NCBI GenBank assembly: GCA_020050835.1
Contig: JAGVKB010000097.1
Span: 50,304 to 114,303, forward strand
Direction of reading: 5' to 3'
DNA length: 64,000 nucleotides
DNA from: Candidatus Obscuribacterales bacterium
GTDB taxonomy: Bacteria; Cyanobacteriota; Vampirovibrionia; Obscuribacterales; Obscuribacteraceae
Both the position numbers and the translations under genes were made by a program. Each line of letters opens with the position of its first letter. The first letter of the stretch is position 1. This document shows, piece by piece, positions 18,201-27,510 of the stretch. The notes beneath the pieces are model-generated. The model was not told the origin of the DNA and ran no database searches. It saw only the letters and a list, made by a program, of their open reading frames with translations.

Positions 18201-18238
18201 AATCTCAGCGCTTTAAATCAAGCTATCAGATCAAGCGG

Positions 18239-18274
18239 CAACGCTGCAGATTCCTTTCGGATTCCGCAGCGTTG
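18239..18274. terminator. Hairpin between convergent ylqD and sigma factor genes
   Basis: CAACGCTGC (18239-18247) pairs perfectly with GCAGCGTTG (18266-18274) around an 18-base loop. Its place between two converging genes suggests a shared terminator, but the T-run is poor on both strands. Confidence 0.45.
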
Positions 18275-18335
18275 GCTTTCCGCGTGGTGCATTCCAGCAT
18301 GAAGGAGCAGCGACTAGAAACTGTTTGGCACAGTC

Positions 18336-19328
18336 TCAAGCCTCGAGATAATCCTTCAACCTGGAGGTGACACTCGACTGTCTGAGCGATCTGAGCGCTT
18401 TGAGCTCGATCTGCCTGGTCCGCTCACGGGTCAACCCGACAATCTTTCCAACCTGCTCCAGCGTCCTCTGTTGCCCATCATTGAGCCCAAAGCGCAGAAC
18501 CAGGATGTCCCTTTCGCGCGGGGTCAAGGTGGAAAGAACGCCTCTGATGTCTCGAGACATCAGAATCGTTTCGGCGCAGACCTCGGGTGGAGTTGTGCTT
18601 TCATCCTCAACCAACTCGGCCAGCGAGTTGTCGTCATCTTCGCCGAACGGAGTGTCGAGCGAGAGCGGAAGCCGATTGGCCGCCAGAATCTCCTTGACCT
18701 TCGTGAGCGTAACGCCCAGAGCCTTGGAGAGCTCCTCGAGCGTCGGTCTTCGACCAAGGTCCTGAGCCATCTTGCGCATTGCCTTGCGCAGATTGTTGAT
18801 GGTCTCGACCATATGCACCGGCACGCGAATCGTTCGTGACTTGTCGGCCAGAGCACGGGTGATCCCTTGCCTGATCCACCAGGTAGCATAAGTGGAGAAC
18901 TTGTAGCCACGCTCGGGATCGTACTTCTCAGCTGCCCGGATCAAGCCCAAATTGCCCTCCTGGATCAGATCGAGGAACGGCAATCCTCTACCCTGATACT
19001 TTTTGGCGACGCTGACGACCAAGCGAAGATTGGCCTGGATCAGCCTCTTTTTCGCCACCTTGTCTCCTCTGCCGATCCGGCGAGCCAGCTCAATCTCCTC
19101 CTTGGCGCTCAGGAGCTTAATGCGCCCGATTGCCCGCAGGTAGATTTGAACAGAATCTTCACCAGGCAGTTTGCGAGGCTCAGCTCGGACCACCTCTTCA
19201 CCGGAGAGATCGTCCTCCTCGGCAGCGAAAGCAACATCCTCAGTGGGAAACGCCAGCCCGGTATAACCATGCAGCAGCTCCTCATCGAGGTTCAATTCAT
19301 CTATAGTCTGTACATTTCTTCTCTGCAT
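18336..19328 (-). CDS. RNA polymerase sigma-70 factor (RpoD/SigA-like, short N-terminus)
   Basis: 330 residues from ATG 19328. Region 1.2 is [17 protein letters not shown]. Regions 2.1-2.4 are complete: [38 protein letters not shown] and [19 protein letters not shown]. Region 3 follows ([20 protein letters not shown]). Region 4 is [18 protein letters not shown] and [18 protein letters not shown]. It lacks a long region 1.1, as in cyanobacterial group 2 and short primary sigmas, so it may be the housekeeping factor or a group 2 relative. The start is uncertain: AAAGGAG is ~15 bases upstream, and a longer frame to 19427 exists without similarity. Confidence 0.9.
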   Translation of the reverse strand: MQRRNVQTIDELNLDEELLHGYTGLAFPTEDVAFAAEEDDLSGEEVVRAEPRKLPGEDSVQIYLRAIGRIKLLSAKEEIELARRIGRGDKVAKKRLIQANLRLVVSVAKKYQGRGLPFLDLIQEGNLGLIRAAEKYDPERGYKFSTYATWWIRQGITRALADKSRTIRVPVHMVETINNLRKAMRKMAQDLGRRPTLEELSKALGVTLTKVKEILAANRLPLSLDTPFGEDDDNSLAELVEDESTTPPEVCAETILMSRDIRGVLSTLTPRERDILVLRFGLNDGQQRTLEQVGKIVGLTRERTRQIELKALRSLRQSSVTSRLKDYLEA

Positions 19329-19848
19329 GATCTTTATAGTGGCTCCTTTCAAGCCGGATTTCCATCTAGTTAATGACGAATCAAAGCCACCAACGCACTT
19401 AGCGCTGGATTGAACTTTTCGATTCAATTCGGCAGACGCCCCTTACTATTAAAATGTTCCAAACCCATTTCAATAATGGGATTAACCCTGAACATCTACG
19501 TGGGTACGCGCTAGAGCTAAAAAACAGTGAAATATTCGGACAGACTTTCGGCCGATTTTACGTACTGTTTACGCAAATAAGTCGCAAGTCCTTACACTAA
19601 GAAAACTTCTCGGTTCGCATTCGCTTCAGCCGAATGTGCCAACTTCAGCTATTCATGCCCGTCTTCGCCTTGTCGACGATAGTACGAATTGCCGGTTTGC
19701 ACCAGCCATTGCCATTTCCACGACTTTTCCACGAAAAACTCGTAAGTTACTCTCAGCGGCGATCTTAGTTCAAGCTTTTTACTAACCACATTGAGTGCGC
19801 GTACGGAACAATCCTTGTTCTCAATGTTCTGTCTGATGGTTTAATCAG
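19329..19848. other. Upstream region of the sigma factor gene
   Basis: 520 bases between two outward-facing genes. The only clear structure is CCCATT-tcaat-AATGGG at 19464-19480, about 140 bases before the sigma factor start. No promoter could be assigned confidently and no RNA gene was recognised. Confidence 0.4.
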
Positions 19849-20502
19849 ATGCATTACACCAACCACCTCAACCGAAGCCAGAGAGACTTTCACAACTCTA
19901 ATCACCCGCCACGAGAGATTGGAAGGTTTGACTCCTTATCGCAGTGCTGGCAAGTTACGGCTGATTCAGTGTTAAGCGAACTGTCCACTAATTGGAAAGT
20001 CAAGGCAGCGCTGTGGCTCGGATTGTTAGCCATCATGCTGGCTTGCGCATTGCCTCCCTGGAAAGAACCAATCTCAGGTCAATCAGCTGGTTACAGCTGG
20101 CTCTGGACCTCTCCCTATCAAACTGATCTCAAAAACAAGCGAGCACTTGGGCTTAGACGCAAAGAAGCAGCGCTCAGTGCAGCCAGTGCGAAAGTACAAC
20201 AAGCTCGCAAGGCGCTAACAAACTTGCGAAACTCACCGCAAGAACTCGAGCGGGGCCGGCTTGGTGGTTTTTCGCTGGAAGGCGCTCTGGTTGCCGAATA
20301 CAGTGCAAGAACGGAGCTAAAAAGGGCGCTTGAAGTATTTCAAACGGTCGAAAGCAATCCTTCCAGCATGTGGGTGGAATCCTCGACCGCCGTCGAAATC
20401 GACTTGACCGTCCTGTTAATCGAAGTTTCGGTGATTGCCGTTTTGACCGCCGGCGCGGCCTTGTCGCTGGTCAATTCGAAAAGCTACCGAATTGCACACT
20501 AA
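19849..20502 (+). CDS. Two-TM protein with internal coiled coil, unknown
   Basis: 217 residues. TM1 is about residues 64-82 (LGLLAIMLACALPPW follows Lys-Ala-Ala). The loop that follows (~100-165) is Ala/Lys/Arg/Glu-rich and helical (RRKEAALSAASAKVQQARKA). TM2 is about 185-207 (LLIEVSVIAVLTAGAALSL). The loop between the two TMs is probably periplasmic. No family is recognised. The coiled-coil loop recalls membrane-fusion or chain-length-type proteins, but nothing specific supports that. Confidence 0.6.
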   Translation: MHYTNHLNRSQRDFHNSNHPPREIGRFDSLSQCWQVTADSVLSELSTNWKVKAALWLGLLAIMLACALPPWKEPISGQSAGYSWLWTSPYQTDLKNKRALGLRRKEAALSAASAKVQQARKALTNLRNSPQELERGRLGGFSLEGALVAEYSARTELKRALEVFQTVESNPSSMWVESSTAVEIDLTVLLIEVSVIAVLTAGAALSLVNSKSYRIAH

Positions 20503-20724
20503 CGATACCGGCGCAATTCCAGCCTGCAACTGAGCAACCAGTCGAAACTTTCCACTTTCGCCGTCACCAATTTCACGGTATTTCCACGCAACATCAATAG
20601 TATTCAATCAATCCCCTTCAATCATCCCTTTCTCCCTTTGCAAATTAATACACACGCTCGCATCCCTTCTCGTCAGCGGCTTCATTCAGCTAGCTAAAGA
20701 AACACGAGCACAGGAGCTTCTAAC

Positions 20725-21132
20725 ATGACTGCAAATCGTGGCGTTGAACAGCACAATCAACTGGATAAGATGCAGGCCGGCGGCGGGTCCGCAAACGAGC
20801 TTGATGTGATCGAGCTGTTCAAGCAAGACCGCGAACGTAAAGCACAAACTGTACAAGAGCATGGAGACGAGGCTGTCTCCGGAGCAGCAACCAAGCGCCG
20901 CTCGGTATCATCTGTCCAATATGACGAAAGGCGGAAGAGTGATCCCCAGCTCCGGGCGATCGAACATTTCGCCAAACTAGCTGGTCGGGCCCTGCCGGAA
21001 CTCTCCGAAGCTAGACGACACGGAACGGAAGCAGCAACCGGTCTGGAATCCTTGCTCAACCGCGTTTCTAACATGAACCAAGTGCTTCCGGCGGTCGACT
21101 TGATCCAAAAGAGACAGCACCGGCCGTCATAG
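20725..21132 (+). CDS. Small charged cytoplasmic protein, unknown
   Basis: 135 residues. AGGAG lies about 9 bases before the ATG. The protein is hydrophilic, with a basic/acidic middle (ELFKQDRERKAQTVQEHGDE) and no signal or TM. A C-terminal helix pair (LESLLNRVSNMNQVLPAVDL) ends it. No family is recognised. It is followed after 400 bases by the EF-hand/calpain gene on the same strand. Confidence 0.5.
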   Translation: MTANRGVEQHNQLDKMQAGGGSANELDVIELFKQDRERKAQTVQEHGDEAVSGAATKRRSVSSVQYDERRKSDPQLRAIEHFAKLAGRALPELSEARRHGTEAATGLESLLNRVSNMNQVLPAVDLIQKRQHRPS

Positions 21133-21546
21133 GAAGCCAAAGAGCCATCACTAGCTCAGGCATGAACAATGCGAAGCATGGTTTGTTCGCCCTTCATTAA
21201 GGCGTTTACGCTGCACCGTGTACAGCAACGCTATTGATCGCATCGAAGTTATTGAGCCTAGACCACCGTCTAGCTTGAAAGTATGCATACCAAATCCTCT
21301 TGGCTGACGGCTTCTAAAGCGCCGCACCCAAATCACCTTTCACGCTCTCTTGGCTTTTCGCCGTCCGGCTCAGCCGTGTTACGGCCAAGTAACAGTCGGA
21401 CCGTACAGTAAATTGCCGATGGCGCCATCTCAAGCAGTAGCAGGTCGTCTTAGAGACGACTTAGTCCCACTGTCCTGCTACTCAAATGAGAGACAGCCCG
21501 CGACTCTAAGTACAACGGAAATTGGAAGGATTGGGAGGAAAAGTTG
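21133..21546. other. Intergenic region before the calpain-like gene
   Basis: About 410 bases. Open frames here lack ribosome sites and similarity. The end holds a strong GGGAGG (about 21531-21536) that serves the next gene. Nothing else is interpretable. Confidence 0.4.
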
Positions 21547-23496
21547 ATGGACGGCAAGGAGATTGAAAGCGTAACGCAGAAATTATGTTCTGAACTGGAG
21601 CATGGACATAACAAAGAGCTTGTGATGCACATACTGCACCAGCTCTCACCCTCCGACAGAGCAGAGGTGGGTAGAAAGCTGCAAGCCACCTACAACAGCA
21701 AGACTAACACTGCTGGCAGCGAGAGCCTTCCTCCACTTAAGGTGACTTTCACCAGCAACCATGAAGACTTGGAAGACATCAAATTTGGAAAGGAAAAACT
21801 CGATCGCTACGATACTCCAGAACAATTGAGAGTTGCTGAATTAATGAAGCTGGTGTCCTCGTATGAGTTCGCCCTGCTGGCTCGCGAGCTAAACCGGCTG
21901 GACGACAAGACCCGACTGACCGTGGCAAAAGAAATGGAGGCACTGAGTAAGAGCGGTACTTTGCCGGGCGCTCCCGTAATCAGCCTGCGGACTGAATCTT
22001 TCGCTGGAGACGAACTCTTAAACTCAGTCGCCGTCGTCAACGGAAACGAAGTGCTGGCCATTGCTTATGAACGTCCTTACTCAGGGTCACTAGCCGAAGC
22101 TTTACCGCGATTCCTGCTCGATCGAACCGATAGCAATCATTCGGGTTTTTTGAGTGAAAGGGAGATCGACCGCATGGTCGTGGACCGGTCTATCACAGCT
22201 GAAAGCGCCGCACAAATCGCCTATTTGAAAGAAAGTATAGCCACCCCAAAAGATCAAAAGCTGAGCATCCTGACCTCGCAGATAAAGGCCGTCGACAAGG
22301 CGATCAATACTTTTAACTCAATCGACCAAACCGGCTTTCCGTTCAGTACAGCAAAGGACGGCATTCTATCTGAGAAGGAACTCCGAAGCCGTGGCTTTAA
22401 CGAACCCAAGATATTAGCGCTACTTTCGGGCAAAAACTGTCAACAGCTGCTAGAACTCGATCGCTATTTGCGCAGTGAATACAATCAACTTGTGGACCGG
22501 TCAGCTGACGTCTTCGAAAAGCGTTCGGAGACCAGCATACGGAAGCTAAAGGCCGTGAGTTTTGCCGGACGCTACTTCGAATCTCTGGATACCGCACAGA
22601 AGGGAACTTTGTGGAACACGGCAAAAGATGGCACTCTATCGGAAAAGGAGATCCCCCAGTTCGGAATCTTTAAGTCTCCTGAAATCATTGCGCTCCTCAA
22701 GGGACACAATCGTCCTAAACTCTTTGAACATCAAAAGTCCTTAGAAGAACAAACTAGGCATTCCGAGTTTATCGTCCGATCTGTCAAGAAACCTTTTGCA
22801 AGCGACAACAAGCTCGACAGCATTCGACCATCTGCTGTGGAGCAAGGAGCAACCGGCAACTGCGGGTTTCTCGCTGCGTTGACGTCGCTGGCGGCGACCC
22901 AGCCAGATGCGATCGCCGACATGATCAATGCTGAGCCTGATGGTACATATACTGTCTCATTCAAGGGTAGTTTGACCGGGGCGGATGGACCGACCAAAGT
23001 AAATATTGAGCCTCCGACGGATGCTGAGCTGGCTCTGTATAGGGGAGGCACAAAATATGGGATCTGGCCTGCAATATTGCAGAAAGCTTACGGGCAGCTT
23101 CGCGGTGGCACTGTCGTACCGGAGGAGGGCGGAAATGGCACCGACACAGTCACTCGTGAGCTTCACCTTCTTCTCAACGATTGGGCAATAGATCTCGAGC
23201 TCAAGAACGAGAACGCTACAAAAATCGATGCTGTACTAAGATGGCGATACTGCGGAAAGTCAAGGAGTCCAATCACTGCTGGCACTGGAGCACATGCCTA
23301 CGCAGTTCTGGACTACATTCCCTGCCCAAGTGATCCGGCAGCGAGTATGGTCTTGGTACGCAATCCGTGGGGAAAAGGGGACCCCCTGCTAAACAAGGCG
23401 AAAGAGCCACTCGACGGTATCGACGATGGGACATGCAAGATGACCCTAGAAGAGTTCATGACCTTTTTCAAGACAATATCTACCACCATAAAATGA
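21547..23496 (+). CDS. Calpain-type cysteine protease with N-terminal EF-hand-like loops
   Basis: 649 residues from ATG 21547 (GGGAGG upstream). The last ~220 residues are a calpain (clan CA, family C2) core: EQGATGNCGFLAALTSLAA with nucleophile Cys439, GTGAHAYAVLDY with His583, and VLVRNPWGKGD with Asn606. The Gln of the oxyanion hole is in EQG. Three EF-hand-like calcium loops precede it: DSNHSGFLSERE (195-206, all liganding positions acceptable), STAKDGILSEKE (267-278) and NTAKDGTLSEKE (357-368); the last two lack Asp at position 1. Animal calpains carry penta-EF domains after the protease; here the order is reversed. No signal peptide is seen, so it is probably cytoplasmic or exported by a leaderless route. 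Calcium control is inferred. Confidence 0.8.
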   Translation: MDGKEIESVTQKLCSELEHGHNKELVMHILHQLSPSDRAEVGRKLQATYNSKTNTAGSESLPPLKVTFTSNHEDLEDIKFGKEKLDRYDTPEQLRVAELMKLVSSYEFALLARELNRLDDKTRLTVAKEMEALSKSGTLPGAPVISLRTESFAGDELLNSVAVVNGNEVLAIAYERPYSGSLAEALPRFLLDRTDSNHSGFLSEREIDRMVVDRSITAESAAQIAYLKESIATPKDQKLSILTSQIKAVDKAINTFNSIDQTGFPFSTAKDGILSEKELRSRGFNEPKILALLSGKNCQQLLELDRYLRSEYNQLVDRSADVFEKRSETSIRKLKAVSFAGRYFESLDTAQKGTLWNTAKDGTLSEKEIPQFGIFKSPEIIALLKGHNRPKLFEHQKSLEEQTRHSEFIVRSVKKPFASDNKLDSIRPSAVEQGATGNCGFLAALTSLAATQPDAIADMINAEPDGTYTVSFKGSLTGADGPTKVNIEPPTDAELALYRGGTKYGIWPAILQKAYGQLRGGTVVPEEGGNGTDTVTRELHLLLNDWAIDLELKNENATKIDAVLRWRYCGKSRSPITAGTGAHAYAVLDYIPCPSDPAASMVLVRNPWGKGDPLLNKAKEPLDGIDDGTCKMTLEEFMTFFKTISTTIK

Positions 23497-23717
23497 GACA
23501 GTCCCAATTCCGGAATGTGATATCAGAGTCGTGCTTCCAAATCTCTCACACTTCGAGTGCAGAATTAGGACATAAAAACTCTGACTGATGCATAATTGCT
23601 GCCACGCACACAGTCAGATTTTTTGTTGGAGCCGGTAAACGCTCGAGCCTGGTTGTTCCACCCGCTCTAAGAATTTTTGGACAGGCACCCCTGGAACGCC
23701 CACAGGCATTGGACTTT

Positions 23718-24710
23718 CTACTTGAATCGCCCGTAGCTGTGCAATCCACCGAAACCAAGCGAGTTGAAACCGAGATAGGTCAAAAGCGTCAGAATCATAC
23801 CGGCAACTGTTACCAGCGACAGCTTCTCAGCCGAGCACTCGCGGTGAATTCGCAAGTGAATGTATGCGGCATAACTTAGCCAGGTGACCAGGGCCATGGA
23901 CTCTTTGGGATCCCACGACCAGTAATTGCCCCAGGCATGATTCGCCCACAATCCGCCTGTGATGATTCCGATCGTCAAAAGCGGAAATCCAATCATGATG
24001 CCGCGATAGCCGACTTCATCGTACAACTCCGCCCGCTCTTGATTGACCCGGCCGGACGAAATCTTGTTCAGGCTCAGCCAGGCAGCGCTCAAACCGGCGA
24101 TGCTGCCTCCTACGAACAGTCCCTGCAACAAAAAAGTATCGAGGCTGGTAAAGGTACCCAACCCGATCGCACTGATTGCAAATACGAGCGCGCCCACAGC
24201 AAATGCCAAAGCGCGTAACCGTCCCGACTGCCACAATTGAACCAACCCTGATAGCCCCGAAATGAAGAACATGGCATAGGAACAGATCAAAGGCGGAACG
24301 TGAATCTGCCGCCAGTAACTAACCAGAGCGGGCACGAGCGGCGTAATCTCATGCTGGCTGGCCGGCAGCCAACTACCGTAGAGAAACATGGTGGCAGCTG
24401 TCAGACTCGCCAGCCAACCGAGATGTTGAATTGAATAAAGTTTCTGCATGAGCAGGTAGCCACCCATCGTGGCCCACGCAAACCAGAGCAATGACTCATA
24501 GAGATTTGCCAGAGGAAATCTGCCTGCGTCGATACCGCGTGTCACGATCGCTACTGTCAGCGCCACGAATCCGACAACCATCACAGCCAGCGCCACCTTG
24601 AGCATAAGCTCGCGCCAGCGCTTAGAGATGTTTGAACCGACAAACACCCAGAAGGACATAACTGATGTAAGACCAGCTGTATTTGTCATGGCCAGTTGTA
24701 GTTCGGACAT
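23718..24710 (-). CDS. ccsA: Cytochrome c assembly protein CcsA (System II)
   Basis: 330 residues, about 8 membrane helices. The haem-handling WWD motif is present (WANHAWGNYWSWDPKES), with flanking histidines (SYAAYIHLRIH). With Ccs1 it carries haem across the membrane and joins it to CxxCH cytochromes, such as the one at 12951-13304. Its start overlaps the end of ccs1 by one base. This system is shared with cyanobacteria and plastids. Confidence 0.92.
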   Translation of the reverse strand: MSELQLAMTNTAGLTSVMSFWVFVGSNISKRWRELMLKVALAVMVVGFVALTVAIVTRGIDAGRFPLANLYESLLWFAWATMGGYLLMQKLYSIQHLGWLASLTAATMFLYGSWLPASQHEITPLVPALVSYWRQIHVPPLICSYAMFFISGLSGLVQLWQSGRLRALAFAVGALVFAISAIGLGTFTSLDTFLLQGLFVGGSIAGLSAAWLSLNKISSGRVNQERAELYDEVGYRGIMIGFPLLTIGIITGGLWANHAWGNYWSWDPKESMALVTWLSYAAYIHLRIHRECSAEKLSLVTVAGMILTLLTYLGFNSLGFGGLHSYGRFK

Positions 24711-26143
24711 CAGGCTTTTGCTCCCGTCGCGGCGAATTCTTGCTCTAGTCGAGTAAGTATTGAGTAGAGGCTCTTCTCGAAGGCAGTCTTTGCTTTTACA
24801 GACCGCCCTCCAACAGATAGAATACAGAGATCTTGCTCGGCAGTCGTCTCTTCATTTGCCGGTTCGGCCTCCGTTCTGACATGGGCCCAAACCTGCCTGT
24901 GCGGCACGGCAGCGAGCATTACACCGGCCATTATGAAACAGAATGCCACCAGCGTAACACCGTAACCAGGATCTGATTTGTACTGCAAGCCGGTGATTGG
25001 AATTAGCTCTTTATACTCCAGATTTACCGAGCCAAGGCGAACGCTCTTACCCAGCGGAATCTCACTGAGAAGGCGCGGCGCCTCCCATTGTGGAGTCTTG
25101 GCAAAAACCCTGACCGGCTGCACTTGATTGCGCACTGAAAAGATCAGAATCATCCCTTCCTCCAGCGGCAGAAAGGCGGCGTATACTTTGCCCATTTGCC
25201 TCAAATCAAGACGTCTTTCATGACCGTTGAACTGAAGAACAATCTGATCGAGCCCCCAGCTCGATTGATAAATATCGACGCCATCGTAAGAGAGCGGATT
25301 GTTTACTGAAATCTGCTGCTTCTTGAGCTCATGTCCCTGCGAATCAATGACAGTCAGGTCGCTGTACCATTGCTTCGGCTCACCGGTCGGGTAATCTTCG
25401 CGTCTGGTGCCATCGACTCTGACGCGCCATTCAGGCAGCTTGCCGATCCAGAGCTTGCTATGCTCGGAGGAGCCAAAACTCATCGCACTGGCGAGCGGCG
25501 TCGGCTTAAAGCCGGAGAATCCGGTCCATGATGAGATAGTCACCCCAGCCAGTAGACTGAGCAAGCCGATATGAGTGATGGTGGGCGCCAGCCGGCCAAA
25601 TTTGCCCCATTCAGCCGAAAGACTGTGACCGTTTTCTACTACCTTGTAACCGCTCTGCCTGAGCTTGGTACTCAATTTCTCCAATCCAAGCTCACTTGAC
25701 ACCGGCAGTGAAAGCTCTCTGTTGACGGGCAACTTCGAGATCTCCCGATTCGTGAAGAAAGGCATCGGCTGTTTGAGCGTGCGAATCTTTGGAAAGACCC
25801 TTTGAACGCTGCAAGCAACCATGTTAATCGTCAGAAGCCCAATTAACACCAAGAACCAGACGCTGTGGAAGATGTCGGTTATGCCGAGCTCGCTTAATTT
25901 GACAGCAGTCTGCTCGCCGAACATCTCGATTACCTTTTGGAACCCAACCTGCGATTCCTGCGGGCACCAGGCTCCGACCAGAACAGTTGCGGCAATCAGA
26001 ATCAGCAAGGTAACCGTCATTTTGACCGAAGCAAAGATTGCCAGCTTGCTGCGCTTAGCAGGAGGAGAGTTCTTAACTGGAGATGCCACGCTTGCTGTCA
26101 TTTCTTCGTCGCTTGGCCGTAAAGGCTGCCCGGCAACCCTCAT
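24710..26143 (-). CDS. ccs1: Cytochrome c biogenesis protein Ccs1/ResB
   Basis: 477 residues. It has the ResB layout: TM1 with VKMTVTLLILIAATVLVGAW, a CPQ stretch, a second TM (VWFLVLIGLLTINMVACSVQ), a third TM around THIGLLSLLAGVTIS, a large periplasmic part with SVNNPLSYDGVDIYQSSWG, and a last TM near GYGVTLVAFCFIMAGVML. It partners CcsA. It overlaps the polyprenyl synthase by four bases, so the three genes form one operon. Confidence 0.9.
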   Translation of the reverse strand: MRVAGQPLRPSDEEMTASVASPVKNSPPAKRSKLAIFASVKMTVTLLILIAATVLVGAWCPQESQVGFQKVIEMFGEQTAVKLSELGITDIFHSVWFLVLIGLLTINMVACSVQRVFPKIRTLKQPMPFFTNREISKLPVNRELSLPVSSELGLEKLSTKLRQSGYKVVENGHSLSAEWGKFGRLAPTITHIGLLSLLAGVTISSWTGFSGFKPTPLASAMSFGSSEHSKLWIGKLPEWRVRVDGTRREDYPTGEPKQWYSDLTVIDSQGHELKKQQISVNNPLSYDGVDIYQSSWGLDQIVLQFNGHERRLDLRQMGKVYAAFLPLEEGMILIFSVRNQVQPVRVFAKTPQWEAPRLLSEIPLGKSVRLGSVNLEYKELIPITGLQYKSDPGYGVTLVAFCFIMAGVMLAAVPHRQVWAHVRTEAEPANEETTAEQDLCILSVGGRSVKAKTAFEKSLYSILTRLEQEFAATGAKA

Positions 26144-27171
26144 CGTGTGCGGAGCAGCAGATAGTCGACTATTGATTCCAGCGAATCACGAAACTGAGAT
26201 GGTTTCAAACAGCGCAATTCGTCCTTACTCTTTTTGGCATAATCTCGCGCAAGTTTGACCGTTTGCTCGACTCCACCTTGAGACTTCATAATCTGCAGCG
26301 CCTCGGCAATGCCTTCGGGCTGACAGACTGCGCGTTCCTTGATCAGCCGTTCGAAACTGCTTGCCACTTCGTCCTTTCGCTCGAGAATGAATAGCGCAGG
26401 CGCAGTAATGATTCCTTGGGCGAGGTCGCCTCCGGCCGGCTTACCGAGCTCCTCGCTGGTGGCAGTTACATCCAGCAGATCATCGACGATCTGAAAGCAG
26501 ATGCCGAGATTCGTCCCATAACTCTTCATGGCCGCCACCACTTCATCGCCGCAGCCGTTCAAGATCGGTCCGCTGTGACAGCCCGCCGAAAAAAGCGATG
26601 CAGTCTTACAAACTGATTTGCGAAGATAGCCATCCCAATCGACCTGACAGGCGAACTGCTGATTCATCTGCTTGATTTCACCAGCACAAAGGTCGCCCAG
26701 AACTTGGCCGTAGATTCCCACAATCGCTGGATTCATCAAGCGAGCCAAACAGATGGACGCCTGAGCGAAAAGTAAATCTCCGACCAACACCGCAAGCTTG
26801 TCGCTCCATTTGCGATTGACGGTTTCCTGCCCTCGTCTCAGTGCAGCCCGGTCGATTACATCGTCATGAACGAGGCTGGCAGTGTGAATCAGTTCGGTCA
26901 GCACCGCCAGGATGATATGCCTGGGGCTGAGCTCACCAAAGCCCGGAGCGCTTGCGCGCGACGTCAAAAGAACCAGACCAGGACGAATCCGCTTGCCACC
27001 GGATTGAAAGACTTGAGTCAGAAGCGTCGCCACGAACGCACTGTCATCGACCAGGTTGCTCTGCAGCCACTGCTCGACCAATTGCATTTCAGCGGTCACT
27101 GGCTCGAGTAGCGCCGGCAGCTCGAGCGCTTTTGTGGTTTCAGAATGCCCGGAGCTCAATGTGCCAGTCAT
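26140..27171 (-). CDS. Long-chain polyprenyl diphosphate synthase
   Basis: 343 residues. First aspartate-rich motif: LVHDDVIDRAALRRGQ; second: FQIVDDLLDVTA. KRIRPGLVLL near residue 60 is the IPP-binding stretch. The family extends allylic diphosphates, typically making the C40-C50 side chains of quinones (solanesyl/octaprenyl). Grouping with cytochrome c assembly genes suggests a respiratory quinone role (inference). Product length cannot be read from sequence with certainty. Confidence 0.9.
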   Translation of the reverse strand: MTGTLSSGHSETTKALELPALLEPVTAEMQLVEQWLQSNLVDDSAFVATLLTQVFQSGGKRIRPGLVLLTSRASAPGFGELSPRHIILAVLTELIHTASLVHDDVIDRAALRRGQETVNRKWSDKLAVLVGDLLFAQASICLARLMNPAIVGIYGQVLGDLCAGEIKQMNQQFACQVDWDGYLRKSVCKTASLFSAGCHSGPILNGCGDEVVAAMKSYGTNLGICFQIVDDLLDVTATSEELGKPAGGDLAQGIITAPALFILERKDEVASSFERLIKERAVCQPEGIAEALQIMKSQGGVEQTVKLARDYAKKSKDELRCLKPSQFRDSLESIVDYLLLRTR

Positions 27172-27510
27172 CTTTCTCTATCTGTGGTTCAACGCGCCCC
27201 TGAAAGGCTGCCGGCAAGTCGGTTACGGGATGGCAGATTTACTCCGCCCGGCCAACTCGAAGGCCGACTCGGGAGCTTAGGAAGCGTCCCAGCGGGTCAG
27301 CGCTGGCCTATCCGACAGCCACCTAGCTTTTCATATAGCCTAGATCAAGTCAATAAAAGGGAAAGTAATTTCTAGTGCATGAAACTTTGCTGACCAAATC
27401 AAAACCATCACGTGTAGGCTCGAAACGACCACTTGACTTCAAGGGCGAGCTAAGTTTTGTGACACGGAAGACAAAGCCGGAGAAGACAAGCCTGCTTAAG
27501 CCTACCCAAC
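27172..27510. other. Intergenic region
   Basis: 339 bases between two genes of the same strand. It should contain the promoter of the polyprenyl synthase operon. No repeat, hairpin or small gene stands out. Confidence 0.4.

Noticed and set aside
21350..21547. 65-residue open frame before the calpain-like gene
   Set aside because: No start signal, no similarity; the strong GGGAGG near its end serves the next gene.
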